From assembly GCA_012728655.1 (NCBI GenBank), contig JAAYEQ010000065.1, forward strand, positions 1-38,091: 38,091 nt of DNA. The letters run 5' to 3'. The position numbers were made by a program, and so were the translations under genes. Under the pieces are notes generated by a model. That model did not search any database. It had not been told where the DNA came from and saw nothing but the letters and a program-made list of their open reading frames with translations. This DNA is from Syntrophomonadaceae bacterium. Its GTDB lineage: Bacteria > Bacillota > Syntrophomonadia > Syntrophomonadales > DTU052. This document shows positions 25,662 through 36,090 of this stretch, in pieces (the stretch's first letter is position 1; the number at the start of each line of letters is the position of its first letter).

Positions 25662-25959
25662 CAAGGGACCCCCCTTCCCTATTTTCCTCCTGGTATTCGG
25701 ACCACAAACTTCGCAACAGTTTCCGTAAGCGGTGGTTTTCCAGGACCTCTCCTCGCTCAAGAGTCTCAGCTACTTCGGGTAATCCCCTATTGGTAATTTG
25801 AAGATGCTTGATGTTTTTGATCTTGGGATTATCCACTTTCCTCAGGTCACCATCCGCCAACAGCACAAATCTGTCATTAATAACTTCAATAATAACAAAT
25901 GGCTTTCCCTTATCCCGACCAGCTTTGGAGATAACTATCCGGCCGACCAAATCATCCAT
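25639..25959 (-). CDS. KOW-domain RNA-binding protein (L14e/L6e/L27e-like)
   Basis: A 106-residue protein with an N-terminal KOW-type beta barrel: [20 protein letters not shown], then [23 protein letters not shown] charged C-terminal helix follows. It is related to the archaeal/eukaryotic L14e group and is found in many Clostridia and bacilli between map and infA. Its role in translation is not established. ATG 25959 follows GGAGGTG. The 3' end overlaps infA by 23 bases, so the two must be coupled. Confidence 0.88.
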   Translation of the reverse strand: MDDLVGRIVISKAGRDKGKPFVIIEVINDRFVLLADGDLRKVDNPKIKNIKHLQITNRGLPEVAETLERGEVLENHRLRKLLRSLWSEYQEENREGGSLGDQGRCH

Positions 25960-25976
25960 CCATGTAAGCACCTCCG

Positions 25977-26723
25977 TTACTTGCGGGTAAGAATCTCCGG
26001 CCCATTACTGGTAATGGCTATGGTATGCTCAAAATGAGCCGAAAAACTGCCATCCTTTGTAATTACGGTCCAGTTATCGGGGGCAACCACAACTTCATAT
26101 CCTCCGGCATTAACCATGGGTTCAATGGCAATGGTCATGCCTTCTTCCAGCAACGGCCCCCGATCCGGCCGCCCGAAATTGGGCACCGGAGGGTCCTCAT
26201 GCATCTGCCGGCCGATCCCGTGTCCCACATACTGTCTCACCACAGAAAAACCGGCTTTTTCAACATGCTTCTGTATGGTATTGGAGACCACACCCAGCCT
26301 CACCCCCGGCCGGGCCGCTTCGATACCGAGATAGAGCGATTCCTCGGTAACCTTTAACAAACGCATAATCTCGGGATCGACCTCACCTACTGGTACCGTA
26401 ATTGCAGCATCGCCGTACCAGCCATCGACGATGGCTCCCAGGTCAATGCTGATTATATCCCCTTCTTTTAAACGGCGCTTACCTGGTATCCCGTGCACAA
26501 CCTCCTGGTTAACCGAAGCACATATTGATGCCGGAAAACCCTTGTATCCCTTGAAAGCGGGTTTGGCACCCCGTTTGGCCAGGTAGTCTTCGGCAAAACG
26601 GTCGAGGGTGGCGGTGGTTATGCCGGGCTTAACCAGCCCGGCCAACCGCTCCAGGGTATCAGCAACGATGAGGCCCGCTTGTCGCATACATTCAAGTTCT
26701 TTTTTGCTTTTAATTATTATCAT
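25977..26723 (-). CDS. map: methionine aminopeptidase, type I
   Basis: 248 residues. It removes the initiator methionine from new proteins. All five metal ligands are visible: Asp94 (IDLGA), Asp105 (YGDAA), His168 (GHGIG), Glu201 (IEPM) and Glu232 (FEHT), plus the substrate histidine His77 (VVHGIP). ATG 26723 lies inside the 3' end of adk (14-base overlap) with GGAG four bases upstream. Close coupling to adk is usual in Firmicute spc operons. Confidence 0.97.
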   Translation of the reverse strand: MIIIKSKKELECMRQAGLIVADTLERLAGLVKPGITTATLDRFAEDYLAKRGAKPAFKGYKGFPASICASVNQEVVHGIPGKRRLKEGDIISIDLGAIVDGWYGDAAITVPVGEVDPEIMRLLKVTEESLYLGIEAARPGVRLGVVSNTIQKHVEKAGFSVVRQYVGHGIGRQMHEDPPVPNFGRPDRGPLLEEGMTIAIEPMVNAGGYEVVVAPDNWTVITKDGSFSAHFEHTIAITSNGPEILTRK

Positions 26724-27366
26724 AGGACTCCAGCGCTTTTTTTACGTCTTCCCAAACTGCAGAGCGACTCCGGTTGCCGTCGATATTCACGACCACGCCT
26801 TTTTTGACGTAGAAATCAAGTACCGGATTGGTCTGCTCCGCGTAAACTTTTAGCCGTTGTGCCGCGGTTTCTTCTCGGTCGTCCGCTCTCTGGAACAACG
26901 GCTCGCCGCACTTGTCACAGATTCCTTCCACCTTGGGAGGATTAAACTTAACATGATAGACAGCATTGCACTTTTTGCATGACCGCCGTCCCACAATGCG
27001 CTCGATGATTATCTCATCGGGAACAGCGATGTTCAGAACCACTTCAATCCTTTTGCCCAGGCTCTCCATGATCCCGTCCAGGGCCTCCGCCTGTACTACG
27101 GTACGCGGGAAGCCGTCCAAAAGGAACCCGCGGTCGCAATCCGGCTGGCTCAGCCTTTCCTTTACGATTCCGATCGTAACCTCATCGGGAACCAGCTTGC
27201 CCGCATTCATATATTCCTGGGCTTTTTTCCCCAGTTCCGTACCCTGTCGCACCGCATCCCGGAACATATCTCCGGTACTGATATGGGGAATCCTGAAGGT
27301 TTGGACAATGGTTTCGGCCTGGGTACCCTTTCCCGCACCGGGTGGTCCAACTAATATGACGTTCAT
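26710..27366 (-). CDS. adk: adenylate kinase, zinc-containing long form
   Basis: 218 residues. It equilibrates ATP, ADP and AMP. The P-loop is [10 protein letters not shown] (7-16), the AMP site STGDMFRD, and the DGFPRT motif is at 84-89. The LID domain carries Cys130, Cys133, Cys150 and Cys153, the four zinc ligands of Gram-positive enzymes. ATG 27366 follows CAGGAGATG. It lies 18 bases downstream of secY and overlaps map. Confidence 0.98.
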   Translation of the reverse strand: MNVILVGPPGAGKGTQAETIVQTFRIPHISTGDMFRDAVRQGTELGKKAQEYMNAGKLVPDEVTIGIVKERLSQPDCDRGFLLDGFPRTVVQAEALDGIMESLGKRIEVVLNIAVPDEIIIERIVGRRSCKKCNAVYHVKFNPPKVEGICDKCGEPLFQRADDREETAAQRLKVYAEQTNPVLDFYVKKGVVVNIDGNRSRSAVWEDVKKALESYDNN

Positions 27367-27384
27367 GCTGTTTCATCTCCTGTC

Positions 27385-28662
27385 TTACTTAACAAACCCT
27401 TCGTAACTCCTGAGCAACAAGTGAGCCTCTATCTGCTTCATGGTGTCCAGCGCCACCCCAACTACTATTAGCAGTGCAGTTCCGCCAAACCAGATACTGG
27501 TAATACCGGTCAGTGCGATTACGAAGTTGGGCAGTATCGCTACGAAGGCGTAAAATATACCCCCTGCCAGCGTGAGTCTGCCCAATACCCGGTCAATGTA
27601 CTCTGCAGTCGGCCTCCCCGGACGAATTCCTGGTATAAAACCACCGTATTTCTTGATATTTTCCGCTACATCCAGCGGATTGAATATAACCGATGTATAA
27701 AAGAAGGTAAAGAATACAATCAATAGCGCATAGAGCGTGTTATACAAGGGACTTCCAAAATGGAAATAGGCATTTATCCAACTGTTAACTGCCGAGTTCT
27801 GGAACCAGGAAGCTATGGTGCCCGGAAACATCATGATGGACATGGCAAAGATAATCGGAATAACTCCGGCGGTGTTCACCTTAAGCGGCAAAAATGTGCT
27901 CTGTCCACCGTACACTCTCCTGCCCACAACCCTTTTGGCATACTGTACCGGCAGTCGGCGCTGGCCTTCGTTCAAAGCCACCACGGCGGCGATCATAGCC
28001 AGGGCTATAACCACAAACAGCAATACCCTGCCATAACTGGCGGTTCCGGCTCGCAGATACTCGAACACCCCGGCTACACCACTGGGAATCCGGGCCACTA
28101 TTCCGGCAAAGATAATGAGCGAGATGCCGTTGCCGATCCCTCTTTCCGTGATCATCTCCCCGATCCACATCAACAAGGCTGTTCCCGCGGTAAGGCATAT
28201 TGCGATGATCATATACGATACAAATCCCGGGTTTTGGAGTACCGGTCCGCTGGGTCCTGTATAACGCCCCAGGGCTATGGCAATCCCGATGGCCTGAATG
28301 AATCCCAGAATAACCGTACCGTAACGGGTGTACTGCGCAATCTTTTTACGGCCTTCTTCCCCTTCTTTATTGAGCTGCTCCAGCCTGGGAATCACAACCG
28401 TCAACAGCTGCATGATAATGGACGCGTTAATATAAGGGGTTATGCTCATGGCAAAGATACTGAACCGTTTGAACGCGCCCCCGGAGATTACATCGAAGAA
28501 CCCGAGAAATTGGTTCTTCAGCAATTCACTCAGGGCATCCGGGTTTATCCCCGGAACCGGTATATGAACTCCCAACCTAAACACCGCAAACATTAAAAGG
28601 GTGAACAAGACCTTTTGTTTCAGATCCCCGATTTTAAGCGCTTGCTGTAATGAACCCAGCAA
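27385..28662 (-). CDS. secY: preprotein translocase subunit SecY
   Basis: 425 residues with ten membrane helices, the protein-conducting channel. Recognisable blocks are RLGVHIPVPGIN, PYINASIIMQLLTVV, GEMITERGIGNGISLIIF and FYTSVIFNP with the cytoplasmic loop GFIPGIRPGRPT. The start is TTG 28662, immediately after the rplO stop codon, with GAGGTG upstream, so it is coupled to rplO. It works with SecG, encoded at 10649-10873. Confidence 0.98.
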   Translation of the reverse strand: MLGSLQQALKIGDLKQKVLFTLLMFAVFRLGVHIPVPGINPDALSELLKNQFLGFFDVISGGAFKRFSIFAMSITPYINASIIMQLLTVVIPRLEQLNKEGEEGRKKIAQYTRYGTVILGFIQAIGIAIALGRYTGPSGPVLQNPGFVSYMIIAICLTAGTALLMWIGEMITERGIGNGISLIIFAGIVARIPSGVAGVFEYLRAGTASYGRVLLFVVIALAMIAAVVALNEGQRRLPVQYAKRVVGRRVYGGQSTFLPLKVNTAGVIPIIFAMSIMMFPGTIASWFQNSAVNSWINAYFHFGSPLYNTLYALLIVFFTFFYTSVIFNPLDVAENIKKYGGFIPGIRPGRPTAEYIDRVLGRLTLAGGIFYAFVAILPNFVIALTGITSIWFGGTALLIVVGVALDTMKQIEAHLLLRSYEGFVK

Positions 28663-29103
28663 TTATATCACCTCTATCCGGCCACCCCTGGCAGCAATTT
28701 TGCTTTCTGCCGCCTGGCTGACCTTGTGGGCCTTTACCACCAACCTCTTGGTCAGTTCCCCGTCGCCCAAAACCTTTACTCCATCCTGAATCGATTTTAT
28801 TAAACCGCTTTCAATCAACAGAGCGGGGGTAACAACCGTGTCGTCATCAAATCTTTCCAGGTCCTTTACGTTAACGATGCTGTATCTTTTCTTGAATATA
28901 TTGGTGAAGCCTCGCTTGGGGATCCTTCTCTGTAAAGGCATCTGCCCTCCTTCAAACCCGGGTCTCACTCCACCCCCGGAGCGTGCTTTCTGCCCCTTCT
29001 GACCCCTGGTTGATGTCTTGCCATGACCTGAACCTATACCCCGGCCAACCCGCTTCCGTCTGTGAACCGCGCCGGCAGGAGATTGCAAATCATGAAGTTT
29101 CAT
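28663..29103 (-). CDS. rplO: 50S ribosomal protein L15
   Basis: 146 residues. The glycine/arginine-rich N-terminus reads [20 protein letters not shown], followed by [20 protein letters not shown]; the C-terminal domain ends [13 protein letters not shown] 29103 has AGGAGG in front. It is 16 bases after rpmD and abuts secY. Confidence 0.97.
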   Translation of the reverse strand: MKLHDLQSPAGAVHRRKRVGRGIGSGHGKTSTRGQKGQKARSGGGVRPGFEGGQMPLQRRIPKRGFTNIFKKRYSIVNVKDLERFDDDTVVTPALLIESGLIKSIQDGVKVLGDGELTKRLVVKAHKVSQAAESKIAARGGRIEVI

Positions 29104-29119
29104 CTTGAACCTCCTTAAG

Positions 29120-29302
29120 CTAAACCTCTTCCACCGTAACCAGATGCTGCACTCTGCTGATCATTCCCCGGATCTGCGGAGTGTCCTTTTTGATCACGGT
29201 CTGGTTCAGTTTTTTTAATCCTAAACTTCTTATAGTAGCTCTCTGGGTTTTACAGTGTCCAATTGTGCTTCTCGCCCAGGTTATCTTGAGCATTTTATCC
29301 AA
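29120..29302 (-). CDS. rpmD: 50S ribosomal protein L30
   Basis: 60 residues, normal for L30. It contains [12 protein letters not shown] and [20 protein letters not shown] and ends [11 protein letters not shown] chose TTG 29302, which has GGAGG eight bases upstream. The ATG at 29293 would be 17 bases from that box. Confidence 0.94.
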   Translation of the reverse strand: MDKMLKITWARSTIGHCKTQRATIRSLGLKKLNQTVIKKDTPQIRGMISRVQHLVTVEEV

Positions 29303-29314
29303 AGCAACTACCTC

Positions 29315-29815
29315 CTAGCCCAATATTTCCTGAATGGTCTTGCCCCGCAGCCGGGCTACGTTTTCGGCCCGTTTGAGAGATTTCAGACCTTCTATGGTAG
29401 CCCTGACCATGTTGTTGGCGTTGGAGGACCCCAAAGACTTGGTCAGAACATCCTTGACTCCTGCAGCTTCCAGTACCGCCCTGACCGGACCCCCGGCAAT
29501 AACACCGGTACCGGGTGCGGCCGGTTTCAGTAAAACCTTGCCGGCGCCGAATTCTCCAATAATATCATGGGTGATGGTGGTTCCCCTCATGGGGACCTCG
29601 ATCATGTTCTTCTTGGCGTCCTCAATGCCTTTGCGAATAGCCTCCGGCACTTCACCCGCTTTGCCAAGCCCGGCACCGACTCTGCCTTCGCCGTCGCCAA
29701 CGACGACCACGGCACTGAAGCTGAAGCGACGTCCGCCCTTTACCACTTTGGCCACTCGCCTTACGCTTACTACCTTTTCAATAAGTTCCGGCGCGTTTTG
29801 CTCCCTTTCGATCAT
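29315..29815 (-). CDS. rpsE: 30S ribosomal protein S5
   Basis: 166 residues. The double-stranded-RNA-binding N domain shows [20 protein letters not shown] and [20 protein letters not shown]. The C domain has [19 protein letters not shown] and [14 protein letters not shown]. It helps decoding accuracy near the mRNA entry. ATG 29815 follows GGAGG. Confidence 0.98.
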   Translation of the reverse strand: MIEREQNAPELIEKVVSVRRVAKVVKGGRRFSFSAVVVVGDGEGRVGAGLGKAGEVPEAIRKGIEDAKKNMIEVPMRGTTITHDIIGEFGAGKVLLKPAAPGTGVIAGGPVRAVLEAAGVKDVLTKSLGSSNANNMVRATIEGLKSLKRAENVARLRGKTIQEILG

Positions 29816-29831
29816 GGTTCCCTCCTTGCAG

Positions 29832-30200
29832 CTAAAACTTTAGCCCGGCCTCTCTGGCCGCACTGGCCAGAGCCGCTACTTTACCGTGATACTTGTAACC
29901 GTTGCGGTCAAAGACTACCTGGGTAATACCTTTGGCCAGAGCTTTGTTGGCCACCGCTGTTCCTACTGCTTTGGCCGCATCCATTTTGCTTCCGTCCCGG
30001 ATTTGCTCCCGCACTTCCGGTTCCAGAGTGGACGCTGCTACCAGGGTCGTGTGATGAACATCATCGATCACCTGGGCATAAATATGATTCAGGCTGCGAA
30101 AGACACATAGCCTCGGCCTTTCAGGAGTTCCCCGCACCTTGCGGCGTATTCTTTTATGCTTATGTTTCCGCAGTCGATTACGACTCGGTTTCTTAATCAA
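29832..30200 (-). CDS. rplR: 50S ribosomal protein L18
   Basis: 122 residues. It binds 5S rRNA. Family blocks are [56 protein letters not shown] and the end AAREAGLKF. The start is TTG 30200 with GGGAGTGG upstream. Confidence 0.96.
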   Translation of the reverse strand: MIKKPSRNRLRKHKHKRIRRKVRGTPERPRLCVFRSLNHIYAQVIDDVHHTTLVAASTLEPEVREQIRDGSKMDAAKAVGTAVANKALAKGITQVVFDRNGYKYHGKVAALASAAREAGLKF

Positions 30201-30223
30201 TTCCGTGCCACTCCCTTCTCCCT

Positions 30224-30763
30224 TTACTTCTTACCGGCCTTGCCAGCCTTGCGCCTGATCTTCTCATCTTCATATTTGATGCCTTTGCCCTTATAGGGTT
30301 CCGGCTTGCGAACCTCTCTGATGGTGGCTGCCATGTTGCCCACCTTTTCCTTGTCAATACCTTTGATGATTATCTTGTTGGCGGCCGGAGTTTCAAATTG
30401 AATGCCCTCGGGCGGTTCGAACTCCACCGGATGTGAATAACCCACACTCAAAACCAGCTTTTTCCCCTGCATGGTGGCGCGATATCCAGTACCGACTAAT
30501 TCTAGCCTCTTTTCGAAACCTTTTTCAACACCCTGGACCATGTTGGCAATCAGGGCCCGCGTCAAACCGTGCAGTGAACGGTGTTTCCTTTCATCGCTGG
30601 CTCTGGTGACTACCAGTTGGCCGTTGTTCTGAGACACGGTGATTCCAACCGGGATTTGTCGCTGTAATACGCCCCTGGGGCCCTTAACGGTAATACTTCT
30701 TTCATCCAGGGTCACCTCAACGCCAGGGGGAAGGTCTATGGGCCGCTTTCCTATGCGTGACAC
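30224..30763 (-). CDS. rplF: 50S ribosomal protein L6
   Basis: 179 residues with the two related L6 domains. The start [15 protein letters not shown] and the C-terminal signature [20 protein letters not shown] are diagnostic. It sits near the sarcin-ricin loop. GTG 30763 follows GGAGG at nine bases. Confidence 0.98.
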   Translation of the reverse strand: MSRIGKRPIDLPPGVEVTLDERSITVKGPRGVLQRQIPVGITVSQNNGQLVVTRASDERKHRSLHGLTRALIANMVQGVEKGFEKRLELVGTGYRATMQGKKLVLSVGYSHPVEFEPPEGIQFETPAANKIIIKGIDKEKVGNMAATIREVRKPEPYKGKGIKYEDEKIRRKAGKAGKK

Positions 30764-30781
30764 CTTGCTTAGCCTCCTCCG

Positions 30782-31180
30782 TTACCAGATATAACAAATG
30801 ACCTCTCCGCCTACTCCTTCTTTGCGCGCCCTTTTGTCCGTCATCAAACCGCGGGAGGTGGAAATGACTGCTGTTCCGAATCCACCCAGAACCTTGGGTA
30901 TATTATTCTTGTCGACATACACCCGGAGTCCGGGTTTGCTTATTCTCTTAATGCCCGTAATGACTTTTTCACGGTTGGGACCATACTTCAGATAGATACG
31001 AATTATACCCTGTCTCCCGTCTTCGATAAATTCGTAATCCTTAATATAGCCCTCATCCTTCAGTATGGCAGCAATCGCCAACTTCATCTTCGATCCCGGG
31101 ATCTCAACCGTGGGATGCGATACCATGTTCGCATTTCTTATCCGGGTCAGGAAATCGGCGATTGGGTCTGTCATGACCAT
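30782..31180 (-). CDS. rpsH: 30S ribosomal protein S8
   Basis: 132 residues. It opens [19 protein letters not shown] and ends with the S8 signature [21 protein letters not shown] central primary rRNA-binding protein of the small subunit, and the known translational autoregulator of the spc operon in some bacteria. ATG 31180 follows AGGAGG. Confidence 0.98.
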   Translation of the reverse strand: MVMTDPIADFLTRIRNANMVSHPTVEIPGSKMKLAIAAILKDEGYIKDYEFIEDGRQGIIRIYLKYGPNREKVITGIKRISKPGLRVYVDKNNIPKVLGGFGTAVISTSRGLMTDKRARKEGVGGEVICYIW

Positions 31181-31203
31181 AGTTCAACCTCCTTCTGTTA
31201 CCT

Positions 31204-31389
31204 CTACCAACTGGCTTTGGTTATGCCCGGTATTTCGCCCCGGTGTGCCATCTGCCGGAAACAGATTCGGCAGACCCCAAACTTGCGCATGTAGGCTCTG
31301 GGTCTTCCGCAAATACGGCAGCGGTTATAAGCACGAACCTTAAACTTGGGGGTTCTCTTCTGCTTGGCTATCACTGATTTTTTCGCCAT
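31204..31389 (-). CDS. rpsN: 30S ribosomal protein S14, zinc-binding (type Z)
   Basis: 61 residues, the short form. Four cysteines in [20 protein letters not shown] bind zinc. ATG 31389 follows GGAGGG. Its place between rplE and rpsH is standard. Whether a zinc-independent S14 copy exists elsewhere cannot be seen here. Confidence 0.97.
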   Translation of the reverse strand: MAKKSVIAKQKRTPKFKVRAYNRCRICGRPRAYMRKFGVCRICFRQMAHRGEIPGITKASW

Positions 31390-31400
31390 ACCTTCCCTCC

Positions 31401-31943
31401 TTACTGCTCCCTAAAGGGCATTCCCATCAATCGAAGAAGTTCTCGAGCTTCTTCATCAGTCTTGGCGGTAGTTACAATAACTACCTCCAACCCCCGTATC
31501 TTATCAATCTTGTTGTAATCAATTTCGGGGAATATCAACTGTTCTCTGATCCCCAGGGTGTAATTGCCGCGACCGTCAAAGGCCTTGGGGGACACTCCCC
31601 GAAAGTCACGTACCCGGGGCAGGGCGACGTTGATTAACTTGTCCAGGAAATCATACATGCGGTCACCACGCAGGGTTACCTTACAGCCGATGGCCATTCC
31701 TTCCCTTAACTTGAATCCGGCGATCGAAGCCTTGGCCCTGGTGATTACCGGTTTTTGCCCCGAGATGGCTGTGAGATCCTCTACCGCCCCATCAAGGCTC
31801 TTGGGGTTCTGGATGGCTTCACCCACCCCCATGTTGAGGACCACTTTTTCTATTTTTGGTACCTGCATGGCATTGCGGTACGCAAATTTCTCCATAAGTT
31901 TCGGTACTATTTCCTTCAAGTATCGCTCTTTAAGTCGTACCAC
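31401..31943 (-). CDS. rplE: 50S ribosomal protein L5
   Basis: 180 residues. It binds 5S rRNA and contacts P-site tRNA. Blocks include [35 protein letters not shown] and [20 protein letters not shown] chose GTG 31943 ([11 protein letters not shown]) because GGAGG lies seven bases upstream. The TTG at 31949 is only one base from the same box. Confidence 0.95.
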   Translation of the reverse strand: MVRLKERYLKEIVPKLMEKFAYRNAMQVPKIEKVVLNMGVGEAIQNPKSLDGAVEDLTAISGQKPVITRAKASIAGFKLREGMAIGCKVTLRGDRMYDFLDKLINVALPRVRDFRGVSPKAFDGRGNYTLGIREQLIFPEIDYNKIDKIRGLEVVIVTTAKTDEEARELLRLMGMPFREQ

Positions 31944-31961
31944 GCTCAAGCCTCCTCAGCC

Positions 31962-32285
31962 TTATTCCAAAACCTCGCCGCATTTCTTGCAGCATCTAAC
32001 CTTGTCACCGTTGGCCAGTACCTTCATCCCGATCCTGGTCGGCCGGTCGCACTTGCTGCATACCAGCATCACATTGGAGGCATCAATTGCTGCTTCAATG
32101 CGGAGGATTCCCCCCTGCGGCAAAGCACGGGTAGGCTTTTGATGTTTCCTTACTCTATTGACTCCCTCTACTATCACTTTTCCCTTGTCAGGAGTGACCT
32201 TGAGGATTTTGCCCTTGCGCCCGGCATCCTTGCCGGTTAGAACCAATACGGTATCACCCTTTTTCAAGCGCATTTTCTGGCCCAA
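31962..32285 (-). CDS. rplX: 50S ribosomal protein L24, with zinc-ribbon cysteines
   Basis: 107 residues. The KOW motif reads [20 protein letters not shown], followed by [11 protein letters not shown]. The C-terminal part has CxxC pairs at Cys76/Cys79 and Cys99/Cys102, likely a zinc ribbon. It starts large-subunit assembly. I prefer TTG 32285 (GGAGG nine bases away) over TTG 32291 (three bases). An in-frame ATG at 32273 is too far from the box. Confidence 0.9.
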   Translation of the reverse strand: MGQKMRLKKGDTVLVLTGKDAGRKGKILKVTPDKGKVIVEGVNRVRKHQKPTRALPQGGILRIEAAIDASNVMLVCSKCDRPTRIGMKVLANGDKVRCCKKCGEVLE

Positions 32286-32302
32286 GTGCAATCACCTCCG
32301 CT

Positions 32303-32671
32303 TTATAAAACTTCGGGGGCCAGTGAAACTATCTTCATAAAATTCCGATCCCTCAATTCCCGGGCGACCGGTCCAAATATGCGAGTGCCTTTGGGATTGT
32401 TGTTGTCATCGATTATTACGGCTGCATTCTCGCTGAACCGGATATAGGAACCGTCAGGACGGCGTATCTCTTTGCGGGTGCGAACTACTACCGCCTTGAC
32501 CACATCACCCTTCTTGACCACTCCTCCGACGCCGGCTTCTTTCACCGAAGCCACGATAACATCGCCCACACTGGCATATCTTCTGAGGGAACCCCCCAGC
32601 ACTTTTATGCACATGATCTTTTTTGCACCTGTATTGTCGCCGACACGCAGTATCGTTTGAGGCTGGATCAC
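32303..32671 (-). CDS. rplN: 50S ribosomal protein L14
   Basis: 122 residues, the universal length. It begins [20 protein letters not shown], and has [19 protein letters not shown] and [16 protein letters not shown]. It forms part of an intersubunit bridge. GTG 32671 follows AGGAGG. Confidence 0.98.
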   Translation of the reverse strand: MIQPQTILRVGDNTGAKKIMCIKVLGGSLRRYASVGDVIVASVKEAGVGGVVKKGDVVKAVVVRTRKEIRRPDGSYIRFSENAAVIIDDNNNPKGTRIFGPVARELRDRNFMKIVSLAPEVL

Positions 32672-32693
32672 TGCGGCAACCTCCTTTCAGCCA

Positions 32694-32963
32694 CTATTGT
32701 AAGGTCTTGGCTCTCTCCAGCACTTCGACTACTCTCCACCTCTTGTCTTTGCTCAAGGGGCGAGTTTCCATGATTTTTACCAAATCCCCAATATTGCACT
32801 GGTTGTGTTCGTCGTGAGCCTTGTATTTTTTGCTCCGCCTTACGGTCTTCTTGTACAGACTGTGCTGCATCACCGACTCGACGCGCACGGTAACGGTTTT
32901 ATCCATCTTGTTGCTGACAACTTTGCCTATTTTTACTCTTCGCTGTCCCCTGTTTTCAGCCAC
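32694..32963 (-). CDS. rpsQ: 30S ribosomal protein S17
   Basis: 89 residues, an OB-fold primary rRNA-binding protein. It shows [37 protein letters not shown] and [18 protein letters not shown] 32963 follows GGAGG at seven bases. It lies 13 bases after rpmC. Confidence 0.97.
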   Translation of the reverse strand: MAENRGQRRVKIGKVVSNKMDKTVTVRVESVMQHSLYKKTVRRSKKYKAHDEHNQCNIGDLVKIMETRPLSKDKRWRVVEVLERAKTLQ

Positions 32964-32976
32964 CGTCCAACCTCCT

Positions 32977-33180
32977 CTAGACCTTACGTCCCTGTAATTG
33001 TCTCTGCCTCAAGACCGTCTTGGCCCGAGCAATGTTTTTGCGGACTTCCCCGATCCTCATGGGGTTATCCAATTGCCCGGTGGCTAATTGAAACCTAAGA
33101 TTGAATAGCTCATCTTTATAATCCCGAACCTTTTTTTGCAGTTCCTCATCGGTCAGTTCCGCCATCTTCTTAGCCTTCAC
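32977..33180 (-). CDS. rpmC: 50S ribosomal protein L29
   Basis: 67 residues, two long helices. [20 protein letters not shown] and [16 protein letters not shown] are diagnostic. I chose GTG 33180, which gives the family opening [10 protein letters not shown] and overlaps the rplP end by 11 bases. ATG 33165 would shorten it by five residues and is the alternative. Confidence 0.93.
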   Translation of the reverse strand: MKAKKMAELTDEELQKKVRDYKDELFNLRFQLATGQLDNPMRIGEVRKNIARAKTVLRQRQLQGRKV

Positions 33181-33604
33181 CAGCCTCACCACCCATTTCA
33201 TCTCTTTTGACAAACCTGCACCTGACCGGCAGTTTATGTGCAGCCAACCTCATGGCTTCCTTGGCCACCTCTTCACTGACTCCGGCCAGTTCGAACATGA
33301 CACGACCCGGCTTGACCGGGGCTACCCAGTACTCCGGTGCACCCTTTCCTTTTCCCATACGGGTCTCAGCCGGCTTTACGGTTAACGGGCGGTCCGGGAA
33401 GATTTTGATCCAAACTTTTCCTCCACGTTTTACATGGCGGGTAATCGCTATACGAGCAGCCTCAATCTGGCGGTTGGTAATCCAACCGGGATCCAATGCC
33501 TGCAGGCCGTATTCCCCGTAAGTCACAGTATTACCTTTGGTGGCGTGCCCTTTTACAAACGGTCTATGCTGCCTTCTGTATTTAACTCGCTTTGGAATCA
33601 ACAT
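33170..33604 (-). CDS. rplP: 50S ribosomal protein L16
   Basis: 144 residues. The start [20 protein letters not shown] and the middle [20 protein letters not shown] are diagnostic. It lines the A-site cleft. The ATG overlaps the rpsC stop by one base (TAATG) and the 3' end overlaps rpmC. Confidence 0.98.
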   Translation of the reverse strand: MLIPKRVKYRRQHRPFVKGHATKGNTVTYGEYGLQALDPGWITNRQIEAARIAITRHVKRGGKVWIKIFPDRPLTVKPAETRMGKGKGAPEYWVAPVKPGRVMFELAGVSEEVAKEAMRLAAHKLPVRCRFVKRDEMGGEAGEG

Positions 33605-34278
33605 TATTCTTGTTCCTCCCCTCCAGCCTTAACGGGGGTCGTGCGTTTGGGCTGCGCCGTAGCCTCGCCCCTATTAATCCATACTTTCACACCGATCTTG
33701 CCGTAAGTGGTGCTGGCCTCCGCGAAACCATAATCGATATCAGCCCGGAGGGTGTGAAGAGGCACCCTGCCTTCGGCCAGCCATTCGGTCCGCGCGATCT
33801 CAGCCCCGCCGAGGCGACCGGATACCGCAATCTTCATGCCCTTGGCACCTGCGCGCATGGTTCGCCCCAACGCCTGGCGCATCGCCCGCCGAAAGGCAAT
33901 CCTTCTCTCCAATGAAGCCGCCACATTCTCGGCTACGATCTGCGCGTCCAGCTCCGGACGTTTGATTTCAACGATATTGATATTCACGTTTTTGCCGGTA
34001 AGCTTGGCCAGATCGGCCTTCAGTTTTTCTACTTCTGTACCTCCGCGTCCAATGAGGATCCCCGGTTTGGCGGTATTGATTGAAACCTTTACCCGGTTGC
34101 CGGTTCTTTCAATCTCGACTGAAGATATCCCGGCGGCGTAAAAGTTATCCTTGATGTACTTGCGTATCCGGTAGTCCTCATGGAGGAGTTCGGTAAAATC
34201 ACGGTCTGCATACCAGCGTGAATCCCATTGTCTGGTAATCCCTAATCTGAACCCTTTGGGGTGAACCTTCTGCCCCAC
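33604..34278 (-). CDS. rpsC: 30S ribosomal protein S3
   Basis: 224 residues. It begins [20 protein letters not shown]; a KH domain with [17 protein letters not shown] lies at about 74-92, followed by the C-terminal domain with [20 protein letters not shown] and VKVWINRGE. It lines the mRNA entry. The start is GTG 34278, four bases after rplV. Confidence 0.98.
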   Translation of the reverse strand: MGQKVHPKGFRLGITRQWDSRWYADRDFTELLHEDYRIRKYIKDNFYAAGISSVEIERTGNRVKVSINTAKPGILIGRGGTEVEKLKADLAKLTGKNVNINIVEIKRPELDAQIVAENVAASLERRIAFRRAMRQALGRTMRAGAKGMKIAVSGRLGGAEIARTEWLAEGRVPLHTLRADIDYGFAEASTTYGKIGVKVWINRGEATAQPKRTTPVKAGGEEQE

Positions 34279-34282
34279 TAAA

Positions 34283-34618
34283 TCACGCCCTTTCCTTGAC
34301 CACTACGGTTATATGACTGGTGCGACGCTTCATTATGTCAGCCCTGCCATAGGCCCTGGGTTTAATCCTTTTCAGGCTGGGCCCTTCGTTGACATATATT
34401 TCTGCGATATAAAGGTTTTCGGAATCCATGTCATAATTGTGTTCGGCATTGGCCACCGCTGAATTCATTACCTTGGCGATCAACGGAGCCGCCTTTTTGT
34501 TGGTATACTTAAGGATCGCTCGAGCCTCGCGCACATCCTTGCCCCGGATCAGATCCACAACCTGCCGGGCTTTGAAGGGCGATATTCGAACGAATCTTGC
34601 TGTTGCTCGCGCCTGCAC
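34283..34618 (-). CDS. rplV: 50S ribosomal protein L22
   Basis: 111 residues. It begins [20 protein letters not shown], contains [13 protein letters not shown], and ends [20 protein letters not shown], the extended hairpin that lines the exit tunnel. GTG 34618 has GGGGAGG seven bases upstream and matches the family length; the frame to 34636 is too long. Confidence 0.96.
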   Translation of the reverse strand: MQARATARFVRISPFKARQVVDLIRGKDVREARAILKYTNKKAAPLIAKVMNSAVANAEHNYDMDSENLYIAEIYVNEGPSLKRIKPRAYGRADIMKRRTSHITVVVKERA

Positions 34619-34632
34619 ACCATTACCTCCCC

Positions 34633-34917
34633 TCATCCTCTTCTAGTGGTTTTTTCCGACTTGCCCGCATGTCCCCGGAAGGTTCTGGTAGGAGCAAACT
34701 CTCCCAGCTTGTGTCCAACCATGTCCTCGGTTATATATACCGGGATGTGCTTGCGTCCGTCATGAACCGCCAGGGTGTGTCCGATCATCTGAGGCATAAT
34801 GGTGGAACGCCGCGACCAGGTTTTGATGACACGTTTCTCGCCGGTTTCATTCATGAGTTCTATCTTTTTCAGCAGCTTTTCGTCGCAATAGGGGCCTTTT
34901 TTAAGCGATCTGCCCAT
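34633..34917 (-). CDS. rpsS: 30S ribosomal protein S19
   Basis: 94 residues. It begins [20 protein letters not shown] and ends [20 protein letters not shown], both typical. The middle [20 protein letters not shown] is also conserved. ATG 34917 follows GGGAGG. Confidence 0.98.
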   Translation of the reverse strand: MGRSLKKGPYCDEKLLKKIELMNETGEKRVIKTWSRRSTIMPQMIGHTLAVHDGRKHIPVYITEDMVGHKLGEFAPTRTFRGHAGKSEKTTRRG

Positions 34918-34944
34918 TCCTGCTTGTAACCTCCCTTTTCAGAG

Positions 34945-35769
34945 CTACTTGCGTCTCTTGACAATCATATTATCCGACGGTTTCTTCTTCCTGGTCTTGC
35001 CGCCGATTGCTATCTTGCCCCAGGGAGAAACCGGGTGTTTTCTGCCTATCGGAGCCCGGCCTTCCCCTCCGCCATGGGGATGATCCACCGGGTTCATAAC
35101 CGAACCCCGAACGGTCGGTCTGATACCTTTCCAGCGGTTGCGCCCGGCTTTGCCGATACTTACATTCTCGTGATCCAGGTTGCCAACCTGACCAATCGTG
35201 GCCCGGCACTTAATATGAACCAGCCTCACCTCGCCTGAAGGGAGCCGGATATGAGCATAATTGCCTTCTTTGGCCATAAGCTGAGCGACGGCTCCGGCTG
35301 AACGTACGATCTGGCCGCCCTTCCCCGGTTTGAGTTCAATGTTGTGGATCATGGTACCTGCCGGGATGTTGGCCAGGGGGAGAGCATTCCCCACCTTGAT
35401 ATCCGCATCCGGTCCCGACATGACCTGACTTCCGACCTTCAAGCCGTTAGGGGCCAGTATATATCTCTTTTCTCCGTCCAGGTAATGGAGCAGAGCTATA
35501 TTGGCGGAACGGTTGGGGTCGTATTCAATGGCGGCCACCTTGGCCGGGATCCCATCCTTGGTACGTTTAAAGTCTATAATCCGGTAACGGCGCTTGTGCC
35601 CGCCTCCCCGATGGCGTACGGTTATACGTCCGTTGGCATTTCGCCCGGCATTTTTGGTAAGAGGCGCCAACAAGCTTTTTTCCGGTTCCTTTTTGGTTAT
35701 TTCTTCATAAGTAAGAACCGTCATCTGCCGTCTGCCCGGTGACGTTGGTTTGAACTTTTTAATGCCCAC
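34945..35769 (-). CDS. rplB: 50S ribosomal protein L2
   Basis: 274 residues. It supports the peptidyl transferase centre. [18 protein letters not shown], the conserved [18 protein letters not shown] and the end [11 protein letters not shown] are all present. GTG 35769 follows AAGGAGG. Confidence 0.98.
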   Translation of the reverse strand: MGIKKFKPTSPGRRQMTVLTYEEITKKEPEKSLLAPLTKNAGRNANGRITVRHRGGGHKRRYRIIDFKRTKDGIPAKVAAIEYDPNRSANIALLHYLDGEKRYILAPNGLKVGSQVMSGPDADIKVGNALPLANIPAGTMIHNIELKPGKGGQIVRSAGAVAQLMAKEGNYAHIRLPSGEVRLVHIKCRATIGQVGNLDHENVSIGKAGRNRWKGIRPTVRGSVMNPVDHPHGGGEGRAPIGRKHPVSPWGKIAIGGKTRKKKPSDNMIVKRRK

Positions 35770-35799
35770 TCTCGATTCCTCCTTAAGTGCCTATTCGGG

Positions 35800-36090
35800 C
35801 TACATTCCCTCGAAGAGCGTAATCTTATGGCCGGGCTTCAGGAAAACCACAGCCTTTTTGCGACTGGGCCTACGGCCTTCAAAGCGCCCCATTCTCTTCT
35901 TCTTGCCCCGCAGGTTCATAGTGGTTACCCGGTCAACCTTGACATTGAAAATCTCTTCAACAGCTTTTTTAATCTCAATCTTATTGGCGCGTTTGTCAAC
36001 CAGAAAAGTATACTTGTTTTCCGCCAGCAGGTTCATGGTTTTTTCGGTTATTACCGGCCTGATTATAATATCGCGAGCTTCTTTGGTCAT
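35800..36090 (-). CDS. rplW: 50S ribosomal protein L23
   Basis: 96 residues. It reads [16 protein letters not shown] and [20 protein letters not shown], a docking site for trigger factor and SRP at the tunnel exit. I chose ATG 36090, which overlaps the rplD stop as TGATG. A TTG three bases upstream is equally possible. Confidence 0.95.
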   Translation of the reverse strand: MTKEARDIIIRPVITEKTMNLLAENKYTFLVDKRANKIEIKKAVEEIFNVKVDRVTTMNLRGKKKRMGRFEGRRPSRKKAVVFLKPGHKITLFEGM

